Source of the DNA: Bradyrhizobium niftali
GTDB taxonomy: Bacteria > Pseudomonadota > Alphaproteobacteria > Rhizobiales > Xanthobacteraceae
Direction of reading: 5' to 3'
Length of the DNA: 64,000 nucleotides
Assembly: GCF_004571025.1 (NCBI RefSeq)
Contig: NZ_SPQT01000036.1
Span: 23,286 to 87,285 of the forward strand
Position numbers and translations under genes: made by a program. Positions 10,582 through 21,890 of the stretch are shown one piece after another; position 1 is the first letter of the stretch, and each line of letters begins with the position of its first letter. The notes beneath the pieces are model-generated. The model saw only the letters and a list, made by a program, of their open reading frames with translations. It did not search any database and was not told the origin of the DNA.

Positions 10582-11112
10582 ATGCTGCGCCGCCTTCTTC
10601 AACCGGTCTGGGTCCTGCTGGCGATCATCTTTCTGATCGAAGCTTGGCTGTGGGACCATCTCGAACCGATCGTCGCGCGGGTTGTCGCAGCGATTCCGCT
10701 CGCGCGCTTCAAGCAATGGCTGACGGAGCGTGTCGATGCGCTGCCACCGGCCATGACGCTGATCGTGTTCGCGGTGCCGATCATTCCGCTGTTTCCGCTC
10801 AAGCTGGTCGGCCTGTACCTGCTCACGCATGAATACTGGCTGACCGGCGTATCCACGTTTCTGTTCGCAAAGTTGCTCGGCGTCGGCGTCACCGCCTTCG
10901 TGTTCGACGTGACGCGCGACAAGCTCATGGAGATGCACTGGTTCGAGCGGCTCTACGATCTCGTCATGAAGCTGCGCGCCAAGGCCCATGAGCTGGTCGA
11001 CCCCGTCAAGCAGCGCATCAAGGAGATCATCGGCGGCAACGGCGAAGGCTGGTCCTCCCGCACCCTCCGCCTGATCCAGCGCTTCCGCAAGAGCGTGCAC
11101 CAGGCGCGCTAG
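10582..11112 (+). CDS. small membrane protein, unknown function
   Basis: A 176-residue protein starting 34 bases after lpdA. It has three likely membrane segments (about 8-24, 57-80 and 86-110) and a basic C-terminal tail of about 60 residues (KLRAKAHELVDPVKQR ... RFRKSVHQAR). No catalytic motif was recognised. The frame is open upstream to 10414, but that part overlaps lpdA; the ATG at 10582 opens with a plausible N-in membrane segment. Its position suggests cotranscription with lpdA, but no function follows from that. Confidence 0.75.
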   Translation: MLRRLLQPVWVLLAIIFLIEAWLWDHLEPIVARVVAAIPLARFKQWLTERVDALPPAMTLIVFAVPIIPLFPLKLVGLYLLTHEYWLTGVSTFLFAKLLGVGVTAFVFDVTRDKLMEMHWFERLYDLVMKLRAKAHELVDPVKQRIKEIIGGNGEGWSSRTLRLIQRFRKSVHQAR

Positions 11113-11132
11113 CTGTTCGCCGCTTATCCGGT

Positions 11133-11232
11133 GTCGTTGCCCGCGAAGGCGGGCAATCCAGTATCCCAGAGACAGCAAGGCGAGAACCGGGAGCCGCGGC
11201 GTACTGGATGCCCCGCTTTCGCGGGGCATGAC
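11133..11232. repeat. dispersed palindromic repeat, family A
   Basis: Second copy of the family seen at 6888-7005: an opening GTCGTTGCCCGCGAAGG ... CAATCCAGTA arm and a closing GTACTGGATGCCCCGC ... GCGGGGCATGAC arm. It sits between convergent genes (10582 plus, 11269 minus), where it could act as a two-way terminator. Confidence 0.85.
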
Positions 11233-11268
11233 ACCATTGGTGTGGCTTCAAGCGCGCGGCTCACTCCC

Positions 11269-11859
11269 CTAATGCAAATGCACCAGATGCGGCCACCACA
11301 GGCCGAGCGCGGTCATGAGGAGGCCGGCCAGCGTCAGGATGCCGCCGACATAGGCCAGCGCGATCATGCCGGTGATGATGGTGGCCGAGGCCAGCACGAT
11401 GCCGATCTGGAAGGCGGCGGACGCCAGCTCGAAGTGATGGTATTTCGCGGTCGCCTCGTCGCGCTCGTGCTCGGCATGCTTGGCCTTCTCGGCGAGCTGT
11501 TCGGTGCCTTCGCCGGTCTCGGGCTCGGAGCGGTAGCGCTGCGCGGTCTTGGTCCAGTCGTCGACCTGCTTCTGCACCGTCGCCTTCATGGCGTCGTCGG
11601 TGGCGCCGGCGAGCGTGAGCTTGCCCTGCTCGGCCGCGGTCAGCACCACGGTGCGGCGGATGCTCTTGGCCTGGAAGAACGCCCAGAGATTGGCGGCCTC
11701 GACGTTCTTGCTGATCGATTCGGTCTGGGCGCCCTTGCCGAGCGTCTCCGAGATCGCCAGGAACAGCGCCAGCACGGCGATCAGAAGTGCAATCTTCTTG
11801 TTCGAGCCGGACGCGTGCTCGGCGTGCTCGGCATGCTCCATGCTTTCATGTGCGCTCAT
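11269..11859 (-). CDS. DUF4337-like membrane protein
   Basis: A 196-residue protein resembling the DUF4337 family of unknown function. It has a His/Glu-rich N-terminus with repeated EHA units (residues 3-16), one membrane segment at about 22-38, a soluble helical middle (45-135), and a C-terminal pair of membrane segments (about 140-190). The start at 11859 is set by an AGGAGGG ribosome-binding site just upstream; the frame extends 18 codons further without support. It lies between xerC (same strand) and a convergent gene. The His-rich tail could bind metal, but that is inference. Confidence 0.8.
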   Translation of the reverse strand: MSAHESMEHAEHAEHASGSNKKIALLIAVLALFLAISETLGKGAQTESISKNVEAANLWAFFQAKSIRRTVVLTAAEQGKLTLAGATDDAMKATVQKQVDDWTKTAQRYRSEPETGEGTEQLAEKAKHAEHERDEATAKYHHFELASAAFQIGIVLASATIITGMIALAYVGGILTLAGLLMTALGLWWPHLVHLH

Positions 11860-11941
11860 AAATCCCTCCTGCCTCGGTTCCCCACGATTGACCGAACCGC
11901 GGGCGACGCGCAAGAGGCAAGGAAGTTATGACGTCAGTGTG

Positions 11942-12907
11942 TCAGCGCCGCGGATGCGCGCTCGCATAGACTTCCAGCAGCCGCTCGGAATCGATGCCGG
12001 TGTAGACCTGCGTGGTCGAGAGCGAGGAATGGCCGAGTAATTCCTGGATCGCGCGCAAATCGCCGCCGCGCGACAGCAGATGCGTGGCGAAGGAATGGCG
12101 CAGCGCATGCGGCGTGGCGCTGTCGGGCAGGCCGAGCGCGCCGCGCAGCCGCTCCATCGCGAGCTGGATGATGCGCGGGCTCAAGGGACCGCCGCGCGCG
12201 CCGACGAAGATCGGTCCTTCCGCCGGCAGTGGATACGGGCACATCGCAACATATTCCTGCACCAGCGCGAGCACGTTCTGGAGCACCGGCACCATGCGGG
12301 TCTTGTTGCCTTTGCCTGTCACGATGAGCACGTCGCCTTCGCCCGGCTTCGGCACCTCGCGGCGCTTGAGCCCGAGCGCTTCGGAGATGCGCAGGCCGGA
12401 GCCATACAGCAGCGCCATCACCGCGGCATCGCGCGCCAGAATCCAGGTCTCGCGGTCCTCGCCGGCGCGCTCGTCGGCGTCCGCGAGACGCTTGGCCGAC
12501 GCCATCGGCAGCGGTTTTGGCAGGCTCTTGGCGACCTTCGGCGCGCGGATCGCCGACAATGCGCCGACCTTGCCCTTGCCCTCGCGTTCGAGGAAGCGGC
12601 CGAACGAGCGCAGGCCCGCCAGCGCGCGCATCAGGCTGCGGCCGGCAATATCGTCGGCCCGGCGCATCGCCATGAAGGCGCGCACGTCGGTGGCTTCCAG
12701 CGCCGCGAAGCGCTTGAGCGTGACGCGCTCGCCCCAATGGTTGCTGAGGAAATTCAGGCACTGCCGCAAGTCGCGGCCATAGGCCTCCAGCGTCTTCGGC
12801 GACAGCCGCCGCTCGGCGCCGAGATGCGACAGCCAGCGCGTCATCTCCTGCGCGATGTCAGGGTCGGCGCTGGCGAGCTCGATGGGTGGGGCGGCCGCTT
12901 TGCTCAT
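11942..12907 (-). CDS. xerC: tyrosine recombinase XerC
   Basis: Site-specific recombinase of the XerCD pair that resolves chromosome dimers at dif before division. The 321 residues carry an N-terminal SAM-like core-binding domain (about 15-110) and a C-terminal catalytic domain with the full set: Arg173 (SGLRISE), Lys199 in GKGNK, His267 and Arg270 (HALRH), His293 (LLGHSSLS) and the nucleophile Tyr302 (TQVYTGI). No mobile-element genes surround it, and it is divergent from priA, which supports a housekeeping Xer rather than a phage integrase. Confidence 0.95.
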   Translation of the reverse strand: MSKAAAPPIELASADPDIAQEMTRWLSHLGAERRLSPKTLEAYGRDLRQCLNFLSNHWGERVTLKRFAALEATDVRAFMAMRRADDIAGRSLMRALAGLRSFGRFLEREGKGKVGALSAIRAPKVAKSLPKPLPMASAKRLADADERAGEDRETWILARDAAVMALLYGSGLRISEALGLKRREVPKPGEGDVLIVTGKGNKTRMVPVLQNVLALVQEYVAMCPYPLPAEGPIFVGARGGPLSPRIIQLAMERLRGALGLPDSATPHALRHSFATHLLSRGGDLRAIQELLGHSSLSTTQVYTGIDSERLLEVYASAHPRR

Positions 12908-13019
12908 GCGCTCTGGACGTGGTGATTCCGCACAGTATATCGCATCCCACTCGTTTATCGTTCGCTAAGGCCGCCTCACGGCGCTAGCCTTGAGGCCCCC
13001 GGGTTCCGATTCTCAGTTC

Positions 13020-15230
13020 ATGGACCACACGTCCCGCAGCAGCGCCGCCTCCGCCAACGCGACCCGCATGGTCGACGTGCTGGTGCCGGTCGCGCTCGAC
13101 CAGACCTATTCATACAAGGTGCCGCGCGGGATGGAGCTGAAGGCCGGCGATCTCGTCGGCGTGCCGCTTGGGCCCCGCGAGGTGCTCGCGGTGGTCTGGG
13201 CCGAGAACGCCAATCCCGATCCGCGCCTGCACAACCGCCTCAAGGAGGTCAACGAGAAGCTCGACCTCCCGCCACTGAAGCCCGAGCTGCGTTCGGTCGT
13301 CGACTGGGTCGCCAATTACACGCTGAGCCCGCGCGGCATGGTGCTGCGCATGTGCCTGCGCATGGGCGAAAACCTCGGCCCCGAGCGGGTGCGCCCCGGC
13401 GTGCGCCTGGTCGGCGATGCCCCCAAGCGGCTGACGCCGGCGCGGCAACGCGTGATCGAGGTGCTGTCGGACCGGTTGCTGCACGGCAAGTCCGAGGCGG
13501 CCAAGGAGGCGGGCGTCTCGGCCGGCGTGATCGATGGCCTGGTGGACGAAGGCACGCTCACGGTCGAGCCGATGCCGCCGCCTCCGCCGCCGCCGGCCCC
13601 CGATCCGGATTTCGGCCGGCCGGACTTCACACCGCTCCAGCGCACCGCCGTCGATACGATGCGCGCGCTCGCGGCCAACGGCACCTTCCACGTCGCGCTG
13701 CTCGACGGCGTCACCGGTTCGGGCAAGACCGAGGTGTATTTCGAGGCCGTGGCGGAGGCGATCCGCCGCGGCAGGCAGTCGCTGATCCTGATGCCGGAGA
13801 TCGCGCTCACCGGCCAGTTCCTCGACCGTTTCGCGCAGCGTTTTGGCGTGCGGCCGATCGAATGGCACTCCGAGCTCACCCCGCGCACCCGCGCGCGCAA
13901 CTGGGCGGCGATCTCCGAGGGCAGCGCGCCGGTCGTGGTCGGCGCGCGCTCGGCGCTGTTTCTGCCTTACGCCAATCTCGGCCTCATCGTCGTCGATGAA
14001 GAGCATGACCAGGCCTACAAGCAGGACGAGGGCGTGCATTACCACGCCCGAGACATGGCGGTGGTGCGCGCGCATATCGCAAAAATTCCGATCGTGCTGG
14101 CCTCCGCGACGCCGTCGGTCGAATCCGAGGTCAATGCGCGCAAGAACCGCTATCAGCGCATCGCGCTGCCCTCGCGCTTCGGCGGCCAGCACATGCCGCA
14201 TATCGAGGCGATCGACATGCGCCGCGAGCTGCCGGCGCGCGGCCGCTTCATCTCGCCGCGCCTGGCCTCCGAGATCAGGACCGCGATCGAGAAGCGCGAG
14301 CAGGCGCTCTTGTTCCTCAATCGCCGCGGCTACGCGCCGCTGACCTTGTGCCGTGCCTGCGGCCACCGCTTCGCCTGCACCATCTGCGATGCCTGGCTGG
14401 TCGATCACCGCTTCCGCCAGCGCCTGGTCTGTCACCATTGCGGCTTCTCGATGCCGCGCCCGCATATCTGTCCGAATTGTTCGGCGGAGGAATCGCTGGT
14501 CGCGGTCGGCCCCGGCGTCGAGCGCCTGCAGGAAGAAGCGGCGGCGCTGTTCCCGGAGGCGCGCACCATGGTGCTGTCGAGCGATCTCATCACCTCGATC
14601 GAGACCATGCGCTCCGAACTTGCCGAGATCGCGGAGGGCCGCGTCGACATCATCATCGGCACGCAGCTCGTCGCCAAGGGCCACAATTTCCCGCGGCTCA
14701 ATCTGGTCGGCGTCGTCGATGCGGATCTCGGCCTGTCCAATGGCGATCCGCGCGCGTCGGAACGCACCTGGCAATTGCTCAACCAGGTGATCGGCCGCGC
14801 CGGCCGCGAGCAGGGCCGCGGCGTCGGCTATCTCCAGACCCACCAGCCCGATCATCCCGTGATGAAGGCGCTGATCGCCTGCGACCGCGAGGCCTTCTAC
14901 GACAGCGAGATCGATCTGCGCGAGCGCACGCTGTATCCGCCGTTCGGTCGGCTCGCGAGCCTGATCATCTCGGCCGGCGACCGTCCGAGCGCGGAAGGCT
15001 TTGGCCGCCGCCTCGTCGCGCTCGCGCCGCGCGACGAGCGCGTGGTGGTGCTGGGCCCGGCGGAAGCGCCGCTCGCCGTGATCAAGGGCCGCTACCGCTT
15101 CCGTATCCTGGTGAAATCGGCGCGCGGCTTCGATCTGTCGGACTATCTGCGCAACTGGCTCGCCGTCTGCCCGAAGCCGAAGGGCAATCTGAAGTTAGAG
15201 GTGGACGTCGATCCCCAGAGCTTTTTGTAG
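13020..15230 (+). CDS. priA: primosomal protein N' (PriA helicase)
   Basis: Replication-restart helicase that loads DnaB at stalled forks. From the ATG at 13020 it has 736 residues. Visible: an N-terminal 3'-end-binding domain (DVLVPVALDQTYSYKVP), the Walker A loop GVTGSGKTEVYF near residue 242, the Walker B VDEEHDQAYKQ, eight zinc-binding cysteines in four CxxC pairs (CRAC, CTIC, CHHC, CPNC; about 445-490), and helicase motifs V/VI (GTQLVAKGHNFP, QVIGRAGR). A TTG at 12990 would add ten residues. It is divergent from xerC and precedes the atp operon, an order common in this group. Confidence 0.96.
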   Translation: MDHTSRSSAASANATRMVDVLVPVALDQTYSYKVPRGMELKAGDLVGVPLGPREVLAVVWAENANPDPRLHNRLKEVNEKLDLPPLKPELRSVVDWVANYTLSPRGMVLRMCLRMGENLGPERVRPGVRLVGDAPKRLTPARQRVIEVLSDRLLHGKSEAAKEAGVSAGVIDGLVDEGTLTVEPMPPPPPPPAPDPDFGRPDFTPLQRTAVDTMRALAANGTFHVALLDGVTGSGKTEVYFEAVAEAIRRGRQSLILMPEIALTGQFLDRFAQRFGVRPIEWHSELTPRTRARNWAAISEGSAPVVVGARSALFLPYANLGLIVVDEEHDQAYKQDEGVHYHARDMAVVRAHIAKIPIVLASATPSVESEVNARKNRYQRIALPSRFGGQHMPHIEAIDMRRELPARGRFISPRLASEIRTAIEKREQALLFLNRRGYAPLTLCRACGHRFACTICDAWLVDHRFRQRLVCHHCGFSMPRPHICPNCSAEESLVAVGPGVERLQEEAAALFPEARTMVLSSDLITSIETMRSELAEIAEGRVDIIIGTQLVAKGHNFPRLNLVGVVDADLGLSNGDPRASERTWQLLNQVIGRAGREQGRGVGYLQTHQPDHPVMKALIACDREAFYDSEIDLRERTLYPPFGRLASLIISAGDRPSAEGFGRRLVALAPRDERVVVLGPAEAPLAVIKGRYRFRILVKSARGFDLSDYLRNWLAVCPKPKGNLKLEVDVDPQSFL

Positions 15231-15248
15231 CGATCGGGCACTCTGCAC

Positions 15249-15273
15249 TCCCTCCCCCGCAAGGGGGGAGGGA
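15249..15273. repeat. short palindrome CCCTCCCCC-GCAA-GGGGGGAGGG
   Basis: Compact inverted repeat in the 3' region of priA. A close relative is at 23579-23604. Without a T run it is a weak terminator candidate for the plus strand. Confidence 0.7.
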
Positions 15274-15314
15274 ACGCAGCGGCAAGCTCCACTCACGTCA
15301 TTACCGACGGCAAC

Positions 15315-15346
15315 AAAAAAGCCCGCCGTCCCCCAAGACGGCGGGC
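15315..15346 (-). terminator. intrinsic terminator of rlpA
   Basis: A perfect 10-bp stem (15321-15330 and 15337-15346, GCCCGCCGTC / GACGGCGGGC) with a 6-base loop. Read on the minus strand it is followed by a run of six T (15315-15320), just after the rlpA stop. It may also serve priA from the other side. Confidence 0.9.
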
Positions 15347-15367
15347 TTGTTTCAAGCGTGATGCGCC

Positions 15368-15868
15368 CTAGGAGATGACTTCCGCGGTGACGCGGCCGAC
15401 GCCGGCGCCGGTGAGGCCGATGGCGCGGGCAGCACCCGTGGAGAGATCGAGGACACGGCCGCGAATGAAGGGGCCACGGTCATTGATGGTGACGATGACG
15501 CTCGAGCCGCCATGGGTGACGCGCAGCTTGGTGCCGAACGGCAGCGAACGGTGCGCCGCGGTCATGGCGTTCTGGTTGAAGCGCTGGCCCGAAGCGGTCC
15601 TGCTGCCGGACTCGTTGCCGTAATAGGAGGCCATGCCGGAGAAGCTGTGCCCGGTGCCCGAGGACGGCGTCATCGCCGCGTTGGCGTTGCGCCAATCCGA
15701 GCCGGCATTGGAGTCGTTCTGGGCGGCGTGGTGGCGATGATGGTGCCGGTGATGCCTGGATTTGGCGGACGCTTCGGTGGCGGTTCCGCCAATGAGAAGA
15801 GTTGCGGCAATAAAGGCGATCGCCGTGCGCGGCCGGGTCACAGTGCCCAACGTCTTGAAAGACAGCAT
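15368..15868 (-). CDS. rlpA: RlpA-like double-psi beta-barrel protein
   Basis: Exported septal-ring/peptidoglycan-associated protein of the RlpA type, 166 residues. A signal peptide covers about 1-35 (RTAIAFIAATLLIGG ... EASA), followed by a His-rich stretch (HHRHHHRHH, about 38-48) and a C-terminal double-psi beta-barrel (about 75-165; GMASYYGNESG, ASGQRFNQNAMTAAHR, VTINDRGPF, LDLSTGAARAIG). The Asp in NDRGPF, required in active lytic transglycosylases of this fold, is present. There is no SPOR domain and no lipobox, so it is shorter than E. coli RlpA. A strong terminator follows it and an AT-rich upstream region contains an exact CtrA-type box at 16050-16064. Confidence 0.88.
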   Translation of the reverse strand: MLSFKTLGTVTRPRTAIAFIAATLLIGGTATEASAKSRHHRHHHRHHAAQNDSNAGSDWRNANAAMTPSSGTGHSFSGMASYYGNESGSRTASGQRFNQNAMTAAHRSLPFGTKLRVTHGGSSVIVTINDRGPFIRGRVLDLSTGAARAIGLTGAGVGRVTAEVIS

Positions 15869-16528
15869 TTAATGGTCCCTAAGCTAGTATTGCCACATAT
15901 GTGGCCAGTGGAGCCCCCATCAGGTTGTGAGCGGATTGGCGTTTCCTTTCGCAATGCGGCATGAATTGGGCAGTAAATCTGTTCTTTGTCGTCATGAAAT
16001 ATCTTGTGACCTGTTCTGATATTCAGGCGATATTCCGTAATATTTGGATTTAACGATTCGTTAACTGCAGTATTACTTACGAATACTGTAAAACGAAGTC
16101 ATAGCTCCCCGTGTTTAGAGTTGGATAAGTATTCGCCGGGTGGAACTGAGGAGGCGGGAATCACGCCTCAGCGATCCGTGTTCATGGCCGCTATGCGCTG
16201 AGGGCAGGAACAATCGGGGGCGACGGCGACGTAAGGCTCGCGGCAATTCCGTGGCGCGGCAGGTCGTCGTGCAAGTCGGTGCTCAGCTCGTCGTTTGCGT
16301 ATCGCCGGCTGCGACGAACTGGCGACAGAACGTCATGCCTTTAATTTGGCGTCATGTTGCACGTGCGCGCCTGCTATGTTAGCAAAGCCGCGATTTTAAC
16401 GAGCCCGGCACTTCCCGTGCTGGTCGAAAATCGAAGTCCCGCTTGAATTCCAAGGGCTTGGATCGCTAGGCGCCGCTTCGTGGCGACGGTTTTTCCCTTG
16501 CGAATTTGACAGCTAAAAGAGCACGTCT
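15869..16528. other. 660-bp intergenic region between rlpA and atpH
   Basis: Divergent promoter region. The part nearest rlpA (about 15985-16100) is strikingly AT-rich for this genome and holds two inverted repeats (16030-16043 and 16050-16064). The part nearest atpH is ordinary GC-rich sequence. A short open frame at 16140-16382 has no recognisable features and is not called. No RNA gene was recognised. Confidence 0.6.
16050..16064. promoter_or_regulatory. CtrA-type box TTAA-N7-TTAA with GANTC core
   Basis: A perfect palindrome, TTAACGATTCGTTAA: two TTAA half-sites seven bases apart, the consensus of the alphaproteobacterial cell-cycle regulator CtrA. The spacer contains GATTC, a GANTC site for the CcrM methyltransferase. 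It lies about 180 bases upstream of rlpA, whose family acts at the division septum, and 465 bases upstream of atpH. Match to the motif is seen directly; binding is inferred. Confidence 0.6.
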
Positions 16529-17088
16529 GTGGCTGCAGAAGATACCTCCGTTTCCGGTGTGTCCGGCCGTTATGCAACGGCCTTGTTTGAACTGGCCCGC
16601 GACCAGAAAGTGGTCGACGAGGTCAAGGCCGACCTCGACAGGTTCGAGGCCATGCTCAGCGAGAGCGCCGATCTGAAGCGCCTCGTCCGCAGCCCGGTGT
16701 TTGCGGCCGATGCCCAGTCCAGAGCCCTCACGGCCGTGCTGGACAAGGCCGGCATCGCCGGCATCTCCGCCAATTTCCTGAAAGTGCTGACCGCCAACCG
16801 CCGCCTGTTCGTGGTGGCTGACGTCATCCGCGCCTACCGCGCCCTCGTCGCCAAGTTCAAGGGCGAGGCGACCGCGGATGTCACCGTGGCGGAGGCGCTC
16901 TCGGACAAGAATCTCGACGCTCTCAAGGTTGCCCTGAAGTCGGTGACCGGCAAGGACGTCGCGCTGAACGTGAAAGTCGATCCCTCGATCATCGGTGGCC
17001 TCGTCGTCAAGCTGGGCAGCCGCATGGTGGATGGTTCGCTTCGCACCAAACTCAATTCGATCAAGCACGCGATGAAAGAGGCAGGCTG

Positions 17089-17089
<1 letters not shown>
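16529..17089 (+). CDS. atpH: F1 ATP synthase delta subunit
   Basis: Delta subunit (OSCP type) of F1 ATP synthase, tying the catalytic head to the peripheral stalk. 186 residues with a GTG start at 16529. Recognised by the N-terminal VSGRYATALFELA motif, a helical N-terminal domain, and the conserved C-terminal VDPSIIGGLVVKLGSRMVDGS stretch. The stop overlaps the atpA start by one base (TGATG), implying translational coupling. It is first in atpHAGDC; the F0 genes are elsewhere, as usual in alphaproteobacteria. Confidence 0.96.
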
Positions 17090-18618
<1,529 letters not shown>

Positions 18619-18622
18619 GAAC

Positions 18623-18740
18623 CGTCACGGCCGGGCCAAAAGCGCGAAGCGCGTCTTCGCATTTGATATCCCGGCCATCCACGCCTTGCCGCGTGGAAAG
18701 ACGAAGACGTGGATGCCCGGGACAGGCCCGGGCATGACGA
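18623..18740. repeat. dispersed palindromic repeat, family C, inside atp operon
   Basis: Inverted repeat between atpA and atpG: an opening CGTCACGGCCGGG arm with CCCGGCCATCCACG, and a closing CGTGGATGCCCGGG ... CCGGGCATGACGA arm. Related copies are at 21189-21295 and 34729-34815. Confidence 0.88.
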
Positions 18741-18793
18741 CAGAGACAGGCTAGCGGTTTGACCGCGAGGGATCGAACCGTCGGGGACGAAGA

Positions 18794-19666
18794 ATGGCGT
18801 CACTTAAAGACATGCGCGTCCGCATCGCCTCCACCAAGGCGACGCAAAAGATCACCAAGGCCATGCAGATGGTCGCGGCCTCGAAGCTGCGCCGCGCGCA
18901 GACCGCTGCCGAAGCTGCACGTCCCTATGCCGACAAGATGAGCGCGGTGATCTCCAACATCGCCAGCGCCGCGGCGGGCTCGCCCGGCGCGCCGACGCTG
19001 CTGGCCGGCACCGGCAAGGACCAGGTCCACCTGCTGCTGGTCTGCACCGGCGAGCGCGGCCTGTCCGGCGCCTTCAACTCCTCGATCGTGCGTCTCGCCC
19101 GCGAGCGCGCTCTGGCGCTGATGGCGCAGGGCAAGGAAGTGAAATTCTTCTGCGTCGGCCGCAAGGGTTACGAGCAGCTGCGCCGCCAGTTCGACAAGCA
19201 GATCGTCGAGCATCTCGACCTGCGCAGCGTTCGCCAGCTCGGCTTCGTCAACGCCGAGGACATCGCCAAGAAGGTGCTGGCCCGCTTCGATGCCGGTGAA
19301 TTCGACGTCTGCACGCTGTTCTATTCGCGCTTCCGCTCGGTGATCGCGCAGATCCCGACCGCCCAGCAGATCATCCCGCTGGTGGTCGAGGAGGGCGCTG
19401 CCGCCAGCACGACGTCTTACGAATACGAGCCGGAAGAGGACGAGATCCTCACGCGCCTTCTGCCGCGCAACCTCGCGGTCCAGGTCTTCCGCGCGCTGCT
19501 CGAGAACAACGCCTCGTTCTACGGCGCGCAGATGAGCGCGATGGACAACGCGACGCGTAACGCCGGTGAGATGATCCGCAAGCAGACGCTGGTCTACAAC
19601 CGCACGCGTCAGGCGCAGATCACCAAGGAACTGATCGAAATCATCTCGGGCGCCGAAGCCGTCTAG
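18794..19666 (+). CDS. atpG: F1 ATP synthase gamma subunit
   Basis: Rotor shaft of F1, 290 residues. The N-terminal helix carries KDMRVRIASTKATQKITKAMQMVAASKLRRAQ, the family signature region, and the C-terminal helix carries MDNATRNAGEMI ... TLVYNRTRQAQITKELIEI. It lies 175 bases after atpA and 82 before atpD. A ribosome-binding GGGGACGAAG precedes the ATG. Confidence 0.97.
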   Translation: MASLKDMRVRIASTKATQKITKAMQMVAASKLRRAQTAAEAARPYADKMSAVISNIASAAAGSPGAPTLLAGTGKDQVHLLLVCTGERGLSGAFNSSIVRLARERALALMAQGKEVKFFCVGRKGYEQLRRQFDKQIVEHLDLRSVRQLGFVNAEDIAKKVLARFDAGEFDVCTLFYSRFRSVIAQIPTAQQIIPLVVEEGAAASTTSYEYEPEEDEILTRLLPRNLAVQVFRALLENNASFYGAQMSAMDNATRNAGEMIRKQTLVYNRTRQAQITKELIEIISGAEAV

Positions 19667-19748
19667 CAAGGACGCATCGGTACCCGTCAAACGCAACATC
19701 CCGGTCGATTGACCGTGGTCTAGAAGTTCGGATCGAAGGAGACATTCA

Positions 19749-21182
<1,434 letters not shown>

Positions 21183-21188
21183 GCATCT

Positions 21189-21295
21189 CGTCATCGCCGG
21201 GCTACAGCGCGAAGCACGTCTTCGAACTAAAGTCCCGGCGATCCATCGAAAGAGAATTTTGATGGATGGACCCGCGGGTCAGGCCCGCGGGTGAC
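21189..21295. repeat. dispersed palindromic repeat, family C, inside atp operon
   Basis: Inverted repeat between atpD and atpC: an opening CGTCATCGCCGGG arm and a closing CCCGCGGGTCAGGCCCGCGGGTGAC arm. It is the second such element in the same operon, after the copy between atpA and atpG. Confidence 0.85.
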
Positions 21296-21318
21296 AGGCA
21301 AAGCAAGCGGAAACACCC

Positions 21319-21726
21319 ATGGCCACCTTCCACTTCGATCTCGTCTCTCCGGAAAAGCTCGCATTCTCGGGTGAGGTCGACCAGGTCGACATCCCCGGCG
21401 TCGAGGGTGACTTCGGCGTGCTGGCGGGGCATGCGCCGGTCGTGGCTGCGATCCGGCCCGGCATCCTCACCGTCACCACCGGCGGCAGGCACGAGAAGAT
21501 CATCGTGCTCGGCGGTCTTGCCGAAGTCTCGGAGAAGGGCCTGACCGTGCTCGCCGACGTTGCGACCTCGCTGGACGAGCTCGACCGTGCCCAGTTCGCC
21601 GAGACCATCGCGGAGATGGAAGAGGGGCTGAAGGAGCACGAAGGCGGCGAACTCGATCAGGCCATCGAGCGGCTCGACCACTTCAAGAGCATTCAGCAGC
21701 AGCTCAGCTCGACGGCTATGCATTAA
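21319..21726 (+). CDS. atpC: F1 ATP synthase epsilon subunit
   Basis: Epsilon subunit of the F1 central stalk, 135 residues. The N-terminal beta-sandwich shows FHFDLVSPEKLAFSGEVDQVDIPGVEGDFGVLAGHAP, split here as the family's hallmark region, and IVLGGLAEV; the C-terminal helices (about 90-130) are acidic. It ends the atpHAGDC operon, 165 bases before an adenylate cyclase gene in the same direction. Confidence 0.95.
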   Translation: MATFHFDLVSPEKLAFSGEVDQVDIPGVEGDFGVLAGHAPVVAAIRPGILTVTTGGRHEKIIVLGGLAEVSEKGLTVLADVATSLDELDRAQFAETIAEMEEGLKEHEGGELDQAIERLDHFKSIQQQLSSTAMH

Positions 21727-21890
21727 GCCCCGGGGCATCGCTTCGGGGCTCGAACGCGAAATTCCTGCAAGAAATTCCTGAATAAATTCAGCGCTCGTCA
21801 CGGAAGTGGCGGGCGCTGAAACTTTGTTGCACCGCGCCGCCGATAGCGGCATTCTTCGCCCGCGAATTTTGTTCCGGGGGCCGGTGGCAG

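Noticed and set aside
11942..12907. XerC-type recombinase as a phage or island integrase
   Set aside because: Length, full XerC motif set and position beside priA without mobile genes point to the housekeeping dif recombinase.
16140..16382. An 80-codon open frame between rlpA and atpH
   Set aside because: Arg-rich, no ribosome-binding site, no recognisable domain; likely chance.
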